A stretch of 64,000 nt of DNA from an archaeon CG10_big_fil_rev_8_21_14_0_10_43_11 (GCA_002763265.1 PEZQ01000006.1:1-64000); one strand, 5' to 3'. Counted from the stretch's first letter, positions 25,406 through 35,201 are shown. The notes: a model not told the origin generated them from the sequence alone. Numbers and translations are program-made.

Positions 25406-27422
25406 GGAAACAAAGATAATTCAGCTATTCGAAGAATTCTTGCGCGATACGTATTATCGCGAGCTTGTTGACGCTACTGAAAGTGACAGCAAGAGCTTAT
25501 TTATTGATTATGCCGTGCTTTCTATTACCAATGCTGAGCTTGCTGACGCGATTGAAAAACATCCAAAAAAGACGATTGATAGTTTCAAAAAAGCTTTGCA
25601 AAACATTGATTTGCCACGCACAGATATTAATCTGCGTTTTGTGAACGTGCCTGCAGGCATGATTGTGCCGATTCGAAATATTCGCAGCGAACACATTGGC
25701 AAGTTTTTTGCAATTGAAGGAACAATTCGTAATGCAAGCGAAGTCAGGCCCGTTTCAAAAGCAGCAGTTTTTGAGTGTTCTACGTGCGGTGCAGACAATA
25801 TTGTAAAGCAGCGCGAAACTAAGTTCACTGAGCCAACACATTGCGTAAATAATTGCGTGCGAGCACGCTTTAAGCTCAAAAAACAGTTGTTAATTGACAC
25901 GGTAAACGTGACCATTGAAGAGAGTCCTGAAACCCTTGATGGCGGTGAGCAGCCAAAGCGTTTGTTCGCGTTTTTAGAGGATGATTTGGTTTCTCCAACA
26001 CGCGAAAAAGAAATCCTTCCTGGAAATAAAGTTCGACTAATCGGTGTTCTCAAAGAATACCCCGTGGTGCTCAGAACAGGCGGTCAGAGTACGCGCTACG
26101 AGTTTATCTTGGAAACAAATAATGTTGAACCGATTCAAAAAGAGTTTGAATCCCTTGATATCAGCAAGGAAGATGAAGAAAAGATTAAAGAAATTAGCAA
26201 AGAACCAGATTTATACTTGAAATTGCGAAAGTCCATTGCACCAAACATCTTAGGGTATGATGAGATTAAGGATGCGCTCGTGCTTCAAATCTTTGGAGGC
26301 GTGCGAAAAATGAGAAAAGATGGCACGAGTTCACGCGGAGATGTGCACATCTTGCTTGTTGGCGATCCAGGAACCGGTAAGTCGCAAATGCTCACGTACA
26401 TGCATCGTTTAGCGCCAAAAAGCGTGTATGTAACGGGTAAGGGCACGAGCGCGGCAGGACTGACAGCCACGGTTATCAAAGATGAGATTTCAAAGGATTG
26501 GATTTTAGAAGCTGGCGCATTGGTGCTTGCAAACAAGGGTGTTGCCGTTGTTGACGAGTTTGACAAGATGGATCATGAAGACCGTGTTGCCATGCACGAG
26601 GCTATGGCTCAGCAAACCGTAACTATTAACAAAGCAAACATTCATGCAACGCTCAATGCGCAAGCAAGCGTGCTTGCTGCTGCAAACCCAAAACTCGGCC
26701 GTTTTGACCCGTATACGGTGATTACTGAGCAGATTAATTTGCAACCAACCCTGATTAATCGTTTTGACCTTATTTTTACGGTACAAGACATTCCTGACCA
26801 GCAGCGTGACGAAAAGATTGCAAAGCATGTGTTGCAAATTCATAAAAATCCTAAGGAATTTGACGCACCCTATGAAGCGAGTCTGTTTCGAAAATACGTG
26901 GCGTTTGCCAAAAAAACGTGCAAACCTGCGCTTACTGATGAAGCCATTGAAGAGATTTCAAACTTTTATGTGAAGCTTCGAACGCGCAAAGGCATGGATG
27001 AAAAAGAATTGAGCGCTATACCGATTAGTGCGCGCCAATTAGAAGCATTAGTTCGTCTTGCTGAAGCAAACGCGCGCATTCGCCTGCACAACAAAGTTGA
27101 GAAGAGTGATGCACGAAGGTCAATTGAGTTATTGCAGTATAGCATGAATCAAGTGGGTATTGACCCGGAGACGGGCGAGCTTGATATTGACCGAATTGTT
27201 ACGGGTATCTCGCAGTCGCAGCGCAATAAGATACTTGTGCTAAAAGATATTTTCAAAGAGCTTGAATCAAAGCATGGCGAGCAAATTCCTATAGAAGACG
27301 TGCTTAAAGCAGCTGCTGCGCGGGGCATTGACGAAGGTAAGGCTGAAGAGATTATTAGCAAGATGAAGAAGAACGGCGAAGTGTACGAGCCGCGTCATGG
27401 CAGGCTCTCACGCATGAAATAG
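25383..27422 (+). CDS. mcm: Replicative DNA helicase MCM
   Basis: Hexameric 3'-5' helicase. ATG at 25383 (a GTG directly before it is possible). 679 residues. N-terminal DNA-binding region with a zinc finger (CSTCGADN and later HCVNNC), Walker A GDPGTGKSQ at about 327-335, Walker B VAVVDEFDKM, the sensor/arginine-finger region LINRFDLIF, and a C-terminal winged helix (IPIEDVLKAAAARGIDEGKAEEIISKM). It overlaps tbp and precedes an RPA-like gene. Confidence 0.97.
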   Translation: MEQEQELKETKIIQLFEEFLRDTYYRELVDATESDSKSLFIDYAVLSITNAELADAIEKHPKKTIDSFKKALQNIDLPRTDINLRFVNVPAGMIVPIRNIRSEHIGKFFAIEGTIRNASEVRPVSKAAVFECSTCGADNIVKQRETKFTEPTHCVNNCVRARFKLKKQLLIDTVNVTIEESPETLDGGEQPKRLFAFLEDDLVSPTREKEILPGNKVRLIGVLKEYPVVLRTGGQSTRYEFILETNNVEPIQKEFESLDISKEDEEKIKEISKEPDLYLKLRKSIAPNILGYDEIKDALVLQIFGGVRKMRKDGTSSRGDVHILLVGDPGTGKSQMLTYMHRLAPKSVYVTGKGTSAAGLTATVIKDEISKDWILEAGALVLANKGVAVVDEFDKMDHEDRVAMHEAMAQQTVTINKANIHATLNAQASVLAAANPKLGRFDPYTVITEQINLQPTLINRFDLIFTVQDIPDQQRDEKIAKHVLQIHKNPKEFDAPYEASLFRKYVAFAKKTCKPALTDEAIEEISNFYVKLRTRKGMDEKELSAIPISARQLEALVRLAEANARIRLHNKVEKSDARRSIELLQYSMNQVGIDPETGELDIDRIVTGISQSQRNKILVLKDIFKELESKHGEQIPIEDVLKAAAARGIDEGKAEEIISKMKKNGEVYEPRHGRLSRMK

Positions 27423-27488
27423 TTTGGCATGATTTTTGTTCTCTATTATCTAAACGTTTAAAGCAGTCAAAGGTGTCAGGGTATTTTG

Positions 27489-28322
27489 ATGGACGAGCAG
27501 GAAAAATTTGTATTTAAAAAATACTGGTTATCCCAAGTTAAGTTAGGAACGTACACCGGGGATTGTCTGACTGTTGAGGCTGATAGGGTGTATCGCGTGA
27601 ACACGATTGCAACGGTTGTGTCAAAGTTTGTGTCTGATGATAACAATTATGCTGCTATCATACTTGATGATGGGAGCGCAACAATCCGCGCAAAAGCGTG
27701 GAAAGAGGATGTTAATCGTTTTAGCCGTTTGGACGTGGGGGATTTAGTGAACTTTTTTGGAAACGTTCGCGAATATGAGGGGGAAGTGTATCTTGCACCG
27801 GCAATTATTACTAACATTCGAAACCCCAATTGGGAGGTAGCACGCCGGCTTGAGTTAGTAAAATTGCGTGGCAAACCAAAGGATGTGCTTGCGCGCGCAA
27901 ACGTGGTCGAAAGCGATTTGCCACAAACCAAGGCTGACGCGATTGCAACAAAACCAGCAGTGCCACAACAGATTCAAGAGCAAAAACAAGTGCCAGGTGA
28001 GCAAACGCCAGTAAGCGCCAAAGAAGCAAGTTCGGCAAAACCGGTTGAGCAAAAAACTCCTGCGAGCGCACAAAAATCTCTTGAAGAGCCTAAAGCTGAG
28101 CAAAAAACGCCGGCTCCTGTGCCCAAAGCAGAAGAGTTAGTGAGCGCGCGCCAACTCGTATCAGTGATTCGCTCGCTTGATGCAGGTCATGGTGCGGATA
28201 TTAACCTGATTATTGAAAAGAGCGGCAAGACCCGCGACCAAGTCATTGCCATTGTGCGAAACTTGATGGATAAAGGTGACGTGTACGAGCCAGAACCAAA
28301 CAAGCTGAAAGTTTTGGAGTAA
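27489..28322 (+). CDS. RPA-like single-stranded DNA-binding protein (OB + winged helix)
   Basis: 277 residues from ATG 27489; a TTG directly before it is possible. An OB fold spans about 20-125 (VYRVNTIATVVSKFV, AAIILDDGSATIRAKAW, VNFFGNVREYEGEVYLAPAII). A P/A/E/K-rich linker follows at 140-215. A C-terminal winged helix (LVSVIRSLDAGHGADINLIIEKSGKTRDQVIAIVRNLMDKGDVYEP) ends it. This matches RPA32-type architecture. Its winged helix resembles the end of MCM, including a GDVYEP/GEVYEP ending, which suggests a shared module. It lies 66 bp after mcm. Confidence 0.85.
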   Translation: MDEQEKFVFKKYWLSQVKLGTYTGDCLTVEADRVYRVNTIATVVSKFVSDDNNYAAIILDDGSATIRAKAWKEDVNRFSRLDVGDLVNFFGNVREYEGEVYLAPAIITNIRNPNWEVARRLELVKLRGKPKDVLARANVVESDLPQTKADAIATKPAVPQQIQEQKQVPGEQTPVSAKEASSAKPVEQKTPASAQKSLEEPKAEQKTPAPVPKAEELVSARQLVSVIRSLDAGHGADINLIIEKSGKTRDQVIAIVRNLMDKGDVYEPEPNKLKVLE

Positions 28323-28371
28323 ATTCTTTTTAGCAAAACTATAAAAAGCAGGGATTTATCGTGTTCTACTT

Positions 28372-28785
28372 ATGGATGAGTCTGCATACAAGCAATTATT
28401 GGAAAAAGCGCGAAAAGAACTGCCTGAGGAAGTGTTTAAAAAATCACGTTTTACTGTGCCAAGTGTTGAAAGCTTTATTCAGGGAAAGAAAACAATTTTT
28501 TCAAATTTCGCAAAAATCATTGACTACATTAACCGCGACAAGGAACATGTCTTAAAGTTCTTGTCAAAAGAGCTTGCAACAAGCGCAGTTATTGAAAGTG
28601 GTAAGGCAGTATTTATAGGAAAATTTTCTGGCACGCAAATTGCTGACAAAATCAAGAAATATCTCAAAGAATTTGTAATATGCACTGAGTGCGGAAAACC
28701 TGACACGCATATGCAAAAAGAGAACCGCGTTACGTTTCTCAAATGTGCAGCGTGCGGTGCAACGCGTCCTGTTCAAAACATTTAG
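28372..28785 (+). CDS. Translation initiation factor aIF2 beta
   Basis: Beta subunit of the factor that delivers initiator tRNA. 137 residues. N-terminal helix; core domain with IIDYINRDKEHVLKFLSKEL and AVFIGKFSGTQIADKIKKYL; zinc ribbon CTECGKPDTHM through CAACG near the C-terminus. Preceded by a TATA box (ACTATAAAAAGC). DUF424 follows after 6 bp, a common archaeal neighbour. Confidence 0.94.
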   Translation: MDESAYKQLLEKARKELPEEVFKKSRFTVPSVESFIQGKKTIFSNFAKIIDYINRDKEHVLKFLSKELATSAVIESGKAVFIGKFSGTQIADKIKKYLKEFVICTECGKPDTHMQKENRVTFLKCAACGATRPVQNI

Positions 28786-28791
28786 GATACC

Positions 28792-29100
28792 ATGTTAGTG
28801 CGCATTCATGAGGTTGAACAGCAGGGGTTTAAAGAAATAGTTGTGGCATTATGCGATACAGAACTTATAGGCAAGACTCTTAGTGATGATTTTTTTGTTA
28901 ATCCGCGCTTTTATCAAGGCGAACATCTGCGTAACAAAAGAGCGCTTGACGTGATTCGCGGCGCATCCATGGTAAACGCAATTGGAAACAAGAGCGTGTC
29001 ATTTCTTATCAAACACGGGTTTGTAAAAGAAAACGAAACTGTGCGTATTGATGGCGTGATGCACGCACAAATATTTGTAGTTGAAGAGCGCCGCACATAA
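28792..29100 (+). CDS. DUF424 family protein
   Basis: 102 residues. Conserved patches are the N-terminal MLVRIHE, LCDTELIGKTLSDDFFVNPRFYQGE near 21-45 and the NAIGNKSVSFLIKHGFV segment. DUF424 genes are archaeal and often lie next to aIF2 beta and NMD3, as here, which suggests a link to translation. Molecular function is not established. Confidence 0.8.
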   Translation: MLVRIHEVEQQGFKEIVVALCDTELIGKTLSDDFFVNPRFYQGEHLRNKRALDVIRGASMVNAIGNKSVSFLIKHGFVKENETVRIDGVMHAQIFVVEERRT

Positions 29101-29158
29101 GGTAAGGGGGGTTCTTGCAAAGACTTTTAAAAGCGCTCAAGCTCTTTTGTTAGCAGTT

Positions 29159-29671
29159 ATGAGTATTACCACTCGTTTTTGCGCGCTTTGCGGCAAAACC
29201 ATTAATGAAAGTGTATTTTGCAGTGATTGCTCTATTGAAGCACACCCGCAAAGGATTGTTCGCTTGCGCCAATGCTCAAAATGTGGCACTATCTATCACG
29301 CAAATAAAAAAGTGACTATGGGCGTTGAAGATTTTCTCAAGCAAACATTTGGCGAGAACACACAAGCAGACATCACCTCGTTTGTGTGCAAGTATTGCAA
29401 CCCTCAACAGTATCGTGCAAACGTGCAATTGCGTGGGTTTGATTTTAATGAACGCGTACTTGGACCCTACGCAGAGTATGTAAAGGAAGTTATCACTAAA
29501 AAAGAGGGTACTGACATGCATTTTGCAAATGCAGGCAAAGCATTTGATTTTGTGCGCGAGTTTAGAAAAACACATGACTGCACATTTAAAAAAACGAGTT
29601 CACTTGTCACGCAACGAAAAGATGGCAAGAAAGTGTATCGTCCAACCTTTCTTCTACGAAAGAAAGACTAA
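29159..29671 (+). CDS. NMD3-like ribosome export/subunit-joining factor, short form
   Basis: 170 residues from ATG 29159 (58 bp after DUF424). Four CxxC pairs (CALCG, CSDC, CSKCG, CKYC) form the NMD3 zinc domain. The rest continues into the FAFDF-like part but stops well short of the more than 300 residues usual for NMD3, so the eL-type C-terminal domains are missing. In archaea NMD3 is thought to act on the large ribosomal subunit. No frameshift is visible that would join it to further sequence, so the short form looks genuine. Confidence 0.8.
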   Translation: MSITTRFCALCGKTINESVFCSDCSIEAHPQRIVRLRQCSKCGTIYHANKKVTMGVEDFLKQTFGENTQADITSFVCKYCNPQQYRANVQLRGFDFNERVLGPYAEYVKEVITKKEGTDMHFANAGKAFDFVREFRKTHDCTFKKTSSLVTQRKDGKKVYRPTFLLRKKD

Positions 29672-29731
29672 AAAAGGGCAAAACACCTCTTACTACTCAC
29701 AACCCCACAAAACGTGGAGGATTGATACCAT

Positions 29732-31021
29732 ATGAAACTAATATCAACTGCAGAAGCATTCAAAAAATCCGGCAAAGTCACGCTTGGCGGCTGGGTTGAT
29801 GAACTAAAAATTCTTGGAGGCCTCAAATTTATTTGGCTTCGGGACAAAACAGGAAAAATTCAGGTTACCGTTAATAAAAAGACTTCAAACAAAGAGGTGT
29901 TTAATGCAGTTGATACCCTCACCAAAGAAAGTGTTATTCTCGTAACGGGAATTATCAAAAACGTGCCGCAGGCACCTGGCGGAAAAGAAATAAGCCCAGA
30001 AAAAATTGAGCTTGTTAACAAAGCAGAACAACCGGTTCCGCTAGATATTTCAGGTCATGCAAATTCAGGTCTTGACGCGCGACTTGACTGGCGCTTTTTA
30101 GATCTTCGAAAGCCTGAACAGCAAGCGATTTTTCGCATTCAAAGCGTGATGAGTAACGCGTTTCGCCAACACTTTTACAATAAAGGTTTTACTGAAATCC
30201 AGCCTCCGTGCGTGATTGCAGCAGCAAGTGAAGGAGGTGCGGAATTGTTTCCGGTCATTTATTTTGATAAAGAAGCGTTTCTGGCACAAAGCCCGCAATT
30301 GTACAAGCAAATGGTGCTCGCATCAGGTTTTGATAAAGTCTTTATGACAACTCCAGTGTGGCGCGCAGAACCGCATGCAACACCACGACATTTGAACGAA
30401 GCACGCCAGTATGATATTGAAGTTGCATGGGCAAATGATACTGAAGCTCTTGACTATCTTGAAGAAGTGTTAATCCATATTATCAAGACAGTTAAAAAAG
30501 AGTGCAAGAATGAGTTGAAATTGCTTAAGCGTGATTTGAAAGTACCAAAAGCAGTGCGCATTACCTACACTGAAGCACTCAAGCAACTTGCAAACGAGGG
30601 CATTACAATTGAGTGGGGTCAAGATCTAACTCCTGAAGCTGAGCGAATGCTTTGCAAGGTGCATGGTGAAGAAAACTTTGTGTTCATTCAAGAGTGGCCA
30701 ACTAACGTTCGCGCATTTTATTCAATGCCAAAAGAAGGCAATGAAAACGTGTGTCTTGCCTATGACGCATTGTATGGGGGTATGGAATTATTGTCTGGCG
30801 CGACTCGTGTGCATAAAGTAGATATTCTTGAAAAGCAATTGCGTGCAAAAGGGCTTGACCCTGCAAAGTTCAAGTTTTACCTTGACGCATTTAGATATGG
30901 GTGTCCGCCACATAGTGGTTGGAGTTTTGGCTTGGAGCGCTTGACTATGACTGTTTTGGGCTTGTCAAACATTCGTGAAGGAACGCTTTTTGCCCGAGAC
31001 CAAAACAGGCTTACTCCTTAA
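29732..31021 (+). CDS. aspS: Aspartyl-tRNA synthetase, archaeal type
   Basis: Class IIb enzyme charging tRNA-Asp, and probably tRNA-Asn as the non-discriminating archaeal type. 429 residues. N-terminal anticodon-binding OB fold (VTLGGWVDELKILGGLKFIWLRD), motif 2 VWRAEPHATPRHLNEA near 210-225, and motif 3 GWSFGLERLTM close to the end. GTGGAGGA before the ATG is a good ribosome-binding site. gatCAB nearby fits amidation of Asp-tRNA-Asn. Confidence 0.95.
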   Translation: MKLISTAEAFKKSGKVTLGGWVDELKILGGLKFIWLRDKTGKIQVTVNKKTSNKEVFNAVDTLTKESVILVTGIIKNVPQAPGGKEISPEKIELVNKAEQPVPLDISGHANSGLDARLDWRFLDLRKPEQQAIFRIQSVMSNAFRQHFYNKGFTEIQPPCVIAAASEGGAELFPVIYFDKEAFLAQSPQLYKQMVLASGFDKVFMTTPVWRAEPHATPRHLNEARQYDIEVAWANDTEALDYLEEVLIHIIKTVKKECKNELKLLKRDLKVPKAVRITYTEALKQLANEGITIEWGQDLTPEAERMLCKVHGEENFVFIQEWPTNVRAFYSMPKEGNENVCLAYDALYGGMELLSGATRVHKVDILEKQLRAKGLDPAKFKFYLDAFRYGCPPHSGWSFGLERLTMTVLGLSNIREGTLFARDQNRLTP

Positions 31022-31072
31022 AAATTAATTAAAATTTGAGCGTACACGCGCTCACAATTCTTTGTTTTATTT

Positions 31073-32320
31073 TCATTCAGTTACTTCTTCTTGAACATAC
31101 ATTCTAAAGTTAGATCGACTTTCATCAAAAATAGACTTTGCCGCACGCAGATGACCGGGGGACAAACGGCGCGGAGTGTCATCATGATGGGTTCTCACTT
31201 CCGCGGTAGCAAGTCGCAAATTTCGTGGGTTAGCATTTAACACATCGCGCTTTGTATAATATACACCACCAAAGAGTTTCGCGCGCAATAAAGAAAGGCG
31301 GATAGTATTCCCCGTTAAAGTATCGAAACGCTTCTCGTAAGGAAAGAGACTTTCATGACCAACAGGAGCATTTAGCAAATCAACGTTACCCGATGCGAGT
31401 ATGTGAGTGCTCAATTCAACAGATTCTTTCTTATTAGATGGGTTGATGATAAGATATGAAATCGGACTATACTCATTCCTGAACTGTGTCACAGAAACAT
31501 CCCTCAATAAAGGATTAAACTGATGAGGTAATGTCTTTGTAGTAAATGGGTCAAAGCTTGTATATGAATTGGAAATTGGAAGTAAACGATAAGGTGAAAC
31601 GCTATCTAAAAGTTTAGCGACACTTTCTATTTCATAAGTATCAGATTTTGTTGTATCTACTAGTGAAACCCCATTCAATCCTCTCACCTGCTTTATACTT
31701 TCATATCCTAATGAATGCAAAACAAATCTCTCAGGCACAGCACTGCTCTCAGCAAAAATGAATTCTTTTAGGGTATCAATAATTTCGGGTACCCCCGGTT
31801 CGACATCAATGAAGGACGTGATAGTTTCCTCTTCAAAAACAGGTGACGGGGAGAATATAATATAATGGTCGTTTATAATATCAGAACAGTTCTCTATCGC
31901 TTCGAAAGGTCCAATTACACCAAACTTGCCAAAAATCCTCACCGCATCTTCAGGAACGAACACCACATAATTTTTGCTCACTTTTTCTTGGTTTGGGTTC
32001 TGAATCAGCAACATATCCAGTTTACCTTCATACCCCCATGTTTCTGTAATTGTAGGAAACGATTCAATAGTTTTTTGGAAATGAACAAAACCACGAAGGA
32101 AGAATCTTTTTTTATTTTGTGGATCATGTACAATCACTTCACCAAAAGTATGAAGCGTTTTGAAAACGGCGTTTCGCACCTCAGGCAAATAATCGGGGAC
32201 AAGGGGATTTTGCGCCCCTAAGATAACATCTCTGGCAAACTGATCAATATTTTTTGCGGGTCGAATAAATGTATTATAATGTTTTGCATAATTCCTTCCA
32301 AAAAGAGGTGCTTTCAACAT
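31073..32320 (-). CDS. Hypothetical protein
   Basis: 415 residues, soluble, no TM, no cysteine cluster. The C-terminal 60 residues (RTHHDDTPRRLSPGHLRAAKSIFDE) are basic and the middle has scattered acidic patches (IDVEPGVPEIIDTLKEFI). Codon use has fewer GC-rich codons than the flanking aspS and gatB genes, so it may be a later arrival. I cannot place it in a family. It is tail-to-tail with aspS and shares orientation with gatCAB, 62 bp away. Confidence 0.65.
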   Translation of the reverse strand: MLKAPLFGRNYAKHYNTFIRPAKNIDQFARDVILGAQNPLVPDYLPEVRNAVFKTLHTFGEVIVHDPQNKKRFFLRGFVHFQKTIESFPTITETWGYEGKLDMLLIQNPNQEKVSKNYVVFVPEDAVRIFGKFGVIGPFEAIENCSDIINDHYIIFSPSPVFEEETITSFIDVEPGVPEIIDTLKEFIFAESSAVPERFVLHSLGYESIKQVRGLNGVSLVDTTKSDTYEIESVAKLLDSVSPYRLLPISNSYTSFDPFTTKTLPHQFNPLLRDVSVTQFRNEYSPISYLIINPSNKKESVELSTHILASGNVDLLNAPVGHESLFPYEKRFDTLTGNTIRLSLLRAKLFGGVYYTKRDVLNANPRNLRLATAEVRTHHDDTPRRLSPGHLRAAKSIFDESRSNFRMYVQEEVTE

Positions 32321-32382
32321 ATGATTAAATCAAAGAAGTCAACTAATAAAAATAGTGGAGAAAAAAACTACACATTCCCTTT

Positions 32383-33801
32383 TTATTTTCGTGCCCGTTC
32401 TAGAATGAGTTGTCTGACCTTGTCAAGGTCTGCTGACACGCCCAGTTCTCGAAGGACTTGCCCAAGCAGGAAATTAACTGCTTTGTCTTGACCTGCTTTA
32501 ATGTCTGCGACTGCTTTTTGATGTGCCTTCATGGCTTTGTCAACAGCACGGGTAAGCGCTTTTTCATCAGAAAGGGTTTTCCACCCTTTTGTTTCAACAA
32601 TGGTTTTTGGACTCTCACCGTGCAAGAATTCATCTGTTTTGAGCACTTCTTTTGCCACTTTGTTTGTAATCTCTCCAGTCTCAAGCATTGAGAGTAGTTT
32701 CGCAAAGTTTTGAGGAGTAATCCTAACCTGCGCGATTGTTTTCTTTTGGTAGTGTAAGCTCTTAAGCAGAAACGTTGCTGTCCAGTTTGCAAGGTTTTGC
32801 GCGTTCTTGTAGTGTTTAAATGTTGCTTCAAAAAAGTCTGCTAATGCCTTATCAACAAGCACGAGCGCGTCAGCAACATCACGATTGAGTGCAAGGTCTT
32901 TAACAAACCGGGATATGCGCACGTCAGGCAACTCAGGCAGGGCGCGCTTTGCATCAGCAACTGCTTTTTTATTGATATCATAGAGGGGAAGGTCTGGTTC
33001 AAAGATGTAGCCATAGTCTGCTTCTTCTTCTTTTGTGCGCAAGCTCTTTGTAATGCCTGATGCAGCGTTAAAGTGGCGTGTGTGCTGTTCAATAGGCGTT
33101 TTTCGCTCGTAAAGCATTTTTTGGCGGCTGATTTCAAAAAGCAATGCTTTTTCAATGTTTTTTGCGCCAGTGATGTTTTTGATTTCAACACGGTTTCCGC
33201 CATGAATAGAAACATTTGCATCAGCTTTCATAACAAACGAGTCCTCATACACGCCAAGATGCTGGAGAATGCTCCGCAATTTTTGCATGAATTCGCGCGC
33301 CTGAGCAGGTGTTGACAAGTCGGGTTCGGTTACGATTTCAACAAGCGGAAGACCTGAACGGTTGTAGTCAACAAGTGTGTATTTTGAGTGAGTAATGTCC
33401 CCGCCAACGTGCACGAGTTTTCCGGGGTCTTCTTCAATGTGCACGCGTCGAAGCCGGATTTTTTTGTCTTTGCCATCAACTTTGATGATTAAGTAACCGC
33501 CTTGCGAGATAGGCAGTTCGTATTGGGTTGTTTGAAAGTTTTTTGGCATGTCTGGATAAAAATAGGTTTTTCTGCTAAAAAACATCTCAGAGCTGATAGT
33601 TCCATTAAGTGCAAGTGAAACAGCAAGAGCTTTTTCAAACACGCCCCGATTGAATGAAGGTTTAGCACCAGGCATGCCAAGACACGTGGGGCAGGTGTTT
33701 GTATTTGGTTTTCCTTCATCTTTGAAATTAGTTGAACACGCGCAGAATAGTTTTGTTTTTGTATTGAGTTGTACGTGCACTTCAAGACCTATCAGTATCA
33801 T
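32383..33801 (-). CDS. gatB: Aspartyl/glutamyl-tRNA amidotransferase subunit B
   Basis: tRNA-binding kinase-like subunit of GatCAB. 472 residues. Start ILIGLEVHVQLNTKTKLFC, then CPTCLGMPGAKP, YFYPDMPKNFQTTQYELPI and VDYNRSGLPLVEIVTEPD, and a C-terminal tail domain ending in the GQVLRELGVSADLDKVRQLI helix. Zinc ligands are visible as CACS near 20 and CPTC near 38. Last gene of the gatC-gatA-gatB operon, overlapping gatA by 4 bp. Confidence 0.96.
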   Translation of the reverse strand: MILIGLEVHVQLNTKTKLFCACSTNFKDEGKPNTNTCPTCLGMPGAKPSFNRGVFEKALAVSLALNGTISSEMFFSRKTYFYPDMPKNFQTTQYELPISQGGYLIIKVDGKDKKIRLRRVHIEEDPGKLVHVGGDITHSKYTLVDYNRSGLPLVEIVTEPDLSTPAQAREFMQKLRSILQHLGVYEDSFVMKADANVSIHGGNRVEIKNITGAKNIEKALLFEISRQKMLYERKTPIEQHTRHFNAASGITKSLRTKEEEADYGYIFEPDLPLYDINKKAVADAKRALPELPDVRISRFVKDLALNRDVADALVLVDKALADFFEATFKHYKNAQNLANWTATFLLKSLHYQKKTIAQVRITPQNFAKLLSMLETGEITNKVAKEVLKTDEFLHGESPKTIVETKGWKTLSDEKALTRAVDKAMKAHQKAVADIKAGQDKAVNFLLGQVLRELGVSADLDKVRQLILERARK

Positions 33802-35201
33802 TTTTGTGCACCTCGCTCGAGGGTGTGTGCCACGCCGAGCACGCCTTGTTCCTGCAAGTGGTCTCCAACAACAAGCGCGCCAACGGGAAGTCCTTCAAGC
33901 GCGCCAACCTTCACTGAAGCATGAGGCATGCCGGTGAGGTTTGGACCTGAAACAAAAAAGTCAAGCGCGTAGACTTGCACGGGAGTGAGTTTTGAAACAT
34001 CCTCAAACGTGGGGGGGAGTATGGGCATTGCTGGTGAAACAATAAATGAATGTTTTTTGAGGATTTTTTTGTATTCAGCAATAATTTTTGTGCGCACTTT
34101 CATTGCTTTAATATAATATTTTCCGCGATACCCGCTCATGCGCGCAAACGTGCCAAGAAGCAGTCGCCGTTTTGCTTCATCACCAAAGCCTTGTTCGCGA
34201 ACCTCTGAGAACAAGGTAGTGTAGTCTTTTTCAACACTTTTTGGGTGCAATCCGTAACGCATACCCGCGTACTTGGCAAGGTTTGTTGACGTTTCACTCA
34301 TAGCAATCATGTAATAATCCCACACACCATACGTGTCATTAAGGGGCATTGAAACTTCAGTGTAGTTAATGCGCGCATCATTAAGAGCAGAAAGAACCGT
34401 ATCAGTAATGCGTTTGTCAACACCCTCTGCGTGAATTATTTTTGGAACCGCTATGTCAAGTCCTTTAACGGTTTTTGGAGTTAAAAGGGAGGACATTTTT
34501 TGGTTGAGTGTGGTCGGGTCTTTTGAATCAACTCCACTCATGACTTCAAGAAGGAGGCCGGCGTCGCGCACACGTTGAGCCATAGAACCAATCTTGTCAA
34601 GGGAATTTGCATAATCAATAAGACCATACCGTGAAACGCGCCCATAGGTTGGTGTGAGACCTGCAACGCCGCAATAACTTGCAGGCGCAGCAATGCTTCC
34701 GCCTGTACTTTCAGCAATACTAAGGTGAGGAAAATCAGCAAGCGCAGTAAATGCTGCACTCCCGCTTGATGAGCCGCCGCAGACTCTGCGCGCATCATGA
34801 GGATTTCGTGCAGGGGTGTAACCAATACCCGTATTCGTGCCAAACGTGCCGTAGCCGAATTCATCTTGAGCTGTTTTTCCAATAATAATAGCACCTTCTG
34901 CTTTTACGCGTTCAATAACTGTTGCGTCAAAAACGGGTTTGTAGCCTTTGAGAATTTTGCTTCCAGCAGTGCTTTCTGTGCCTTCAACACAAATACAATC
35001 TTTTACACTAATTGGCACGCCAGCGAGTTTTCCTTTTTTGTTAAAGGTTTTAAGCTGCTTTTTTAGGTCAGTCTCAGAAACAAATGTGTTCATGAAGTGA
35101 TATTTTTCATTGAGCTTTTTTGCATGTTCAACCGCTTGTGCTACTATGTCTTTAGCATCAACTTTGCCTTTTTGAACATCAGTAACGTATCTGTGAATCA
35201 T
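33798..35201 (-). CDS. gatA: Aspartyl/glutamyl-tRNA amidotransferase subunit A
   Basis: Glutaminase subunit of the amidase-signature family. 467 residues. Catalytic lysine is K67 in VPISVKDC; the glycine/serine loop is CGGSSSGSAAF near 140; the nucleophile serine lies in STGGSIAAPASYCG near 165-178. It makes ammonia from glutamine for amidation of mischarged Asp-tRNA-Asn or Glu-tRNA-Gln. Overlaps gatC and gatB by 4 bp each. Confidence 0.96.
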   Translation of the reverse strand: MIHRYVTDVQKGKVDAKDIVAQAVEHAKKLNEKYHFMNTFVSETDLKKQLKTFNKKGKLAGVPISVKDCICVEGTESTAGSKILKGYKPVFDATVIERVKAEGAIIIGKTAQDEFGYGTFGTNTGIGYTPARNPHDARRVCGGSSSGSAAFTALADFPHLSIAESTGGSIAAPASYCGVAGLTPTYGRVSRYGLIDYANSLDKIGSMAQRVRDAGLLLEVMSGVDSKDPTTLNQKMSSLLTPKTVKGLDIAVPKIIHAEGVDKRITDTVLSALNDARINYTEVSMPLNDTYGVWDYYMIAMSETSTNLAKYAGMRYGLHPKSVEKDYTTLFSEVREQGFGDEAKRRLLLGTFARMSGYRGKYYIKAMKVRTKIIAEYKKILKKHSFIVSPAMPILPPTFEDVSKLTPVQVYALDFFVSGPNLTGMPHASVKVGALEGLPVGALVVGDHLQEQGVLGVAHTLERGAQK

